A stretch of 64,000 bases of DNA from Ricinus communis (lineage: Eukaryota; Streptophyta; Magnoliopsida; Malpighiales; Euphorbiaceae), in assembly GCF_019578655.1 (NCBI RefSeq), contig NC_063263.1, forward strand, positions 12,461,001 to 12,525,000, given 5' to 3'. Shown in pieces: positions 63,801-64,000 of the stretch. The translations under genes and the position numbers were made by a program. The notes under the pieces are model-generated. The model saw nothing but the letters and a program-made list of their open reading frames with translations. It ran no database searches and had not been told where the DNA came from. The first letter of the stretch is position 1; each line of letters opens with the position of its first letter.

Positions 63801-64000
63801 TATCATTCTCCTTTAATATAGTGCATAACTCACTCTCTTAATTTATTAAAAAAATCTAAATAAATCAATTGTGCAAACATTTGAGCCAAAATACTCATAA
63901 ATTCTAAAGGGACTAAATTAAGCCCGTGATAAAGTCTATTGCCAAATTAGATTTTATTGTCATTTGTGAAAAAGTGGATAAATGACTATGTTATGGTGGT
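60866..64000. other. AT-rich terminal spacer
   Basis: No gene is supported. Open frames at 61321-61671 and on the minus strand at 62024-62349 lack recognisable features. A segment beginning ggcatcatttggattgagg at 63132 looks like a MITE end, but no partner end was found. A (TTTTTTA)n run lies at 63760-63800. The window ends in spacer. Confidence 0.55.
63760..63800. repeat. Short heptamer tandem repeat (TTTTTTA)n
   Basis: About five consecutive units of attttttt-like heptamers. Confidence 0.85.

Noticed and set aside
1..64000. tRNA, rRNA, conserved microRNA and CRISPR features
   Set aside because: I scanned by eye for tRNA boxes, common plant miRNA sequences and regularly spaced repeats and found none convincing; a covariance-model search could still find some.

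Overview
The window is nuclear DNA from a eudicot plant. It has spliced genes with GT-AG introns and long AT-rich spacers full of (TA)n, (TTA)n and poly-A/T tracts. It also carries a plant-type Ty1/copia retrotransposon, and every recognisable protein belongs to a plant family. The gene content suits a rosid, and my weak guess is Malpighiales such as Euphorbiaceae or a poplar relative. If the RAM1 call is right, the species can host arbuscular mycorrhiza, because that gene is lost from non-host lineages such as Brassicaceae.

Layout. A CTD-interacting-domain protein (RPRD1/CREPT type, +) occupies 633-5235. A decayed copia element lies at 6292-11172 on the minus strand. It has paired 151-bp LTRs, a TCAAT target duplication, a primer site, a polypurine tract and at least eight reading-frame lesions. 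About 9.5 kb of AT-rich spacer follows. Then come an intronless CC-type glutaredoxin of ROXY1 type (+, 20871-21257) and a membrane-anchored ubiquitin-fold protein with a prenylation box (+, 25124-29121), whose 3.3-kb first intron holds a Tourist-like MITE. Facing it is a GRAS regulator of RAM1 type (-, 30034-32382) with a GCCGGC palindrome about 0.4 kb upstream. A secreted Ole e 1-like protein (+, 36651-37251) follows, then a BAHD acyltransferase of the feruloyl-transferase clade (-, 40294-41798).

The right half is denser. ARP2 (-, 44007-49222) can be read through all 15 coding exons, giving 387 residues. A CHX cation/H+ antiporter (+, 50517-53336) is divergent from it. A P-type PPR protein (-, 53601-55727) converges on CHX, and an ACT-domain-repeat protein (-, 56364-59348) lies behind the PPR gene. 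The last 4.6 kb has no recognisable gene but contains an unusual GC-richer block at 60.1-60.9 kb.

The genes do not form a pathway. They are ordinary neighbours on a plant chromosome acting in Pol II transcription, redox control, membrane tethering of ubiquitin-fold proteins, symbiosis, cell-wall or surface lipid chemistry, actin nucleation, ion transport, organelle RNA processing and amino-acid sensing. I found no plainly new system. The items most worth checking are the putative CYCLOPS-type site upstream of the RAM1-like gene, a CHX antiporter lacking the usual Asn-Asp pair, the intronic MITE and hairpins, and the unexplained block at 60 kb. Exon boundaries were read by eye from splice sites and reading-frame phase and have not been checked against transcripts.
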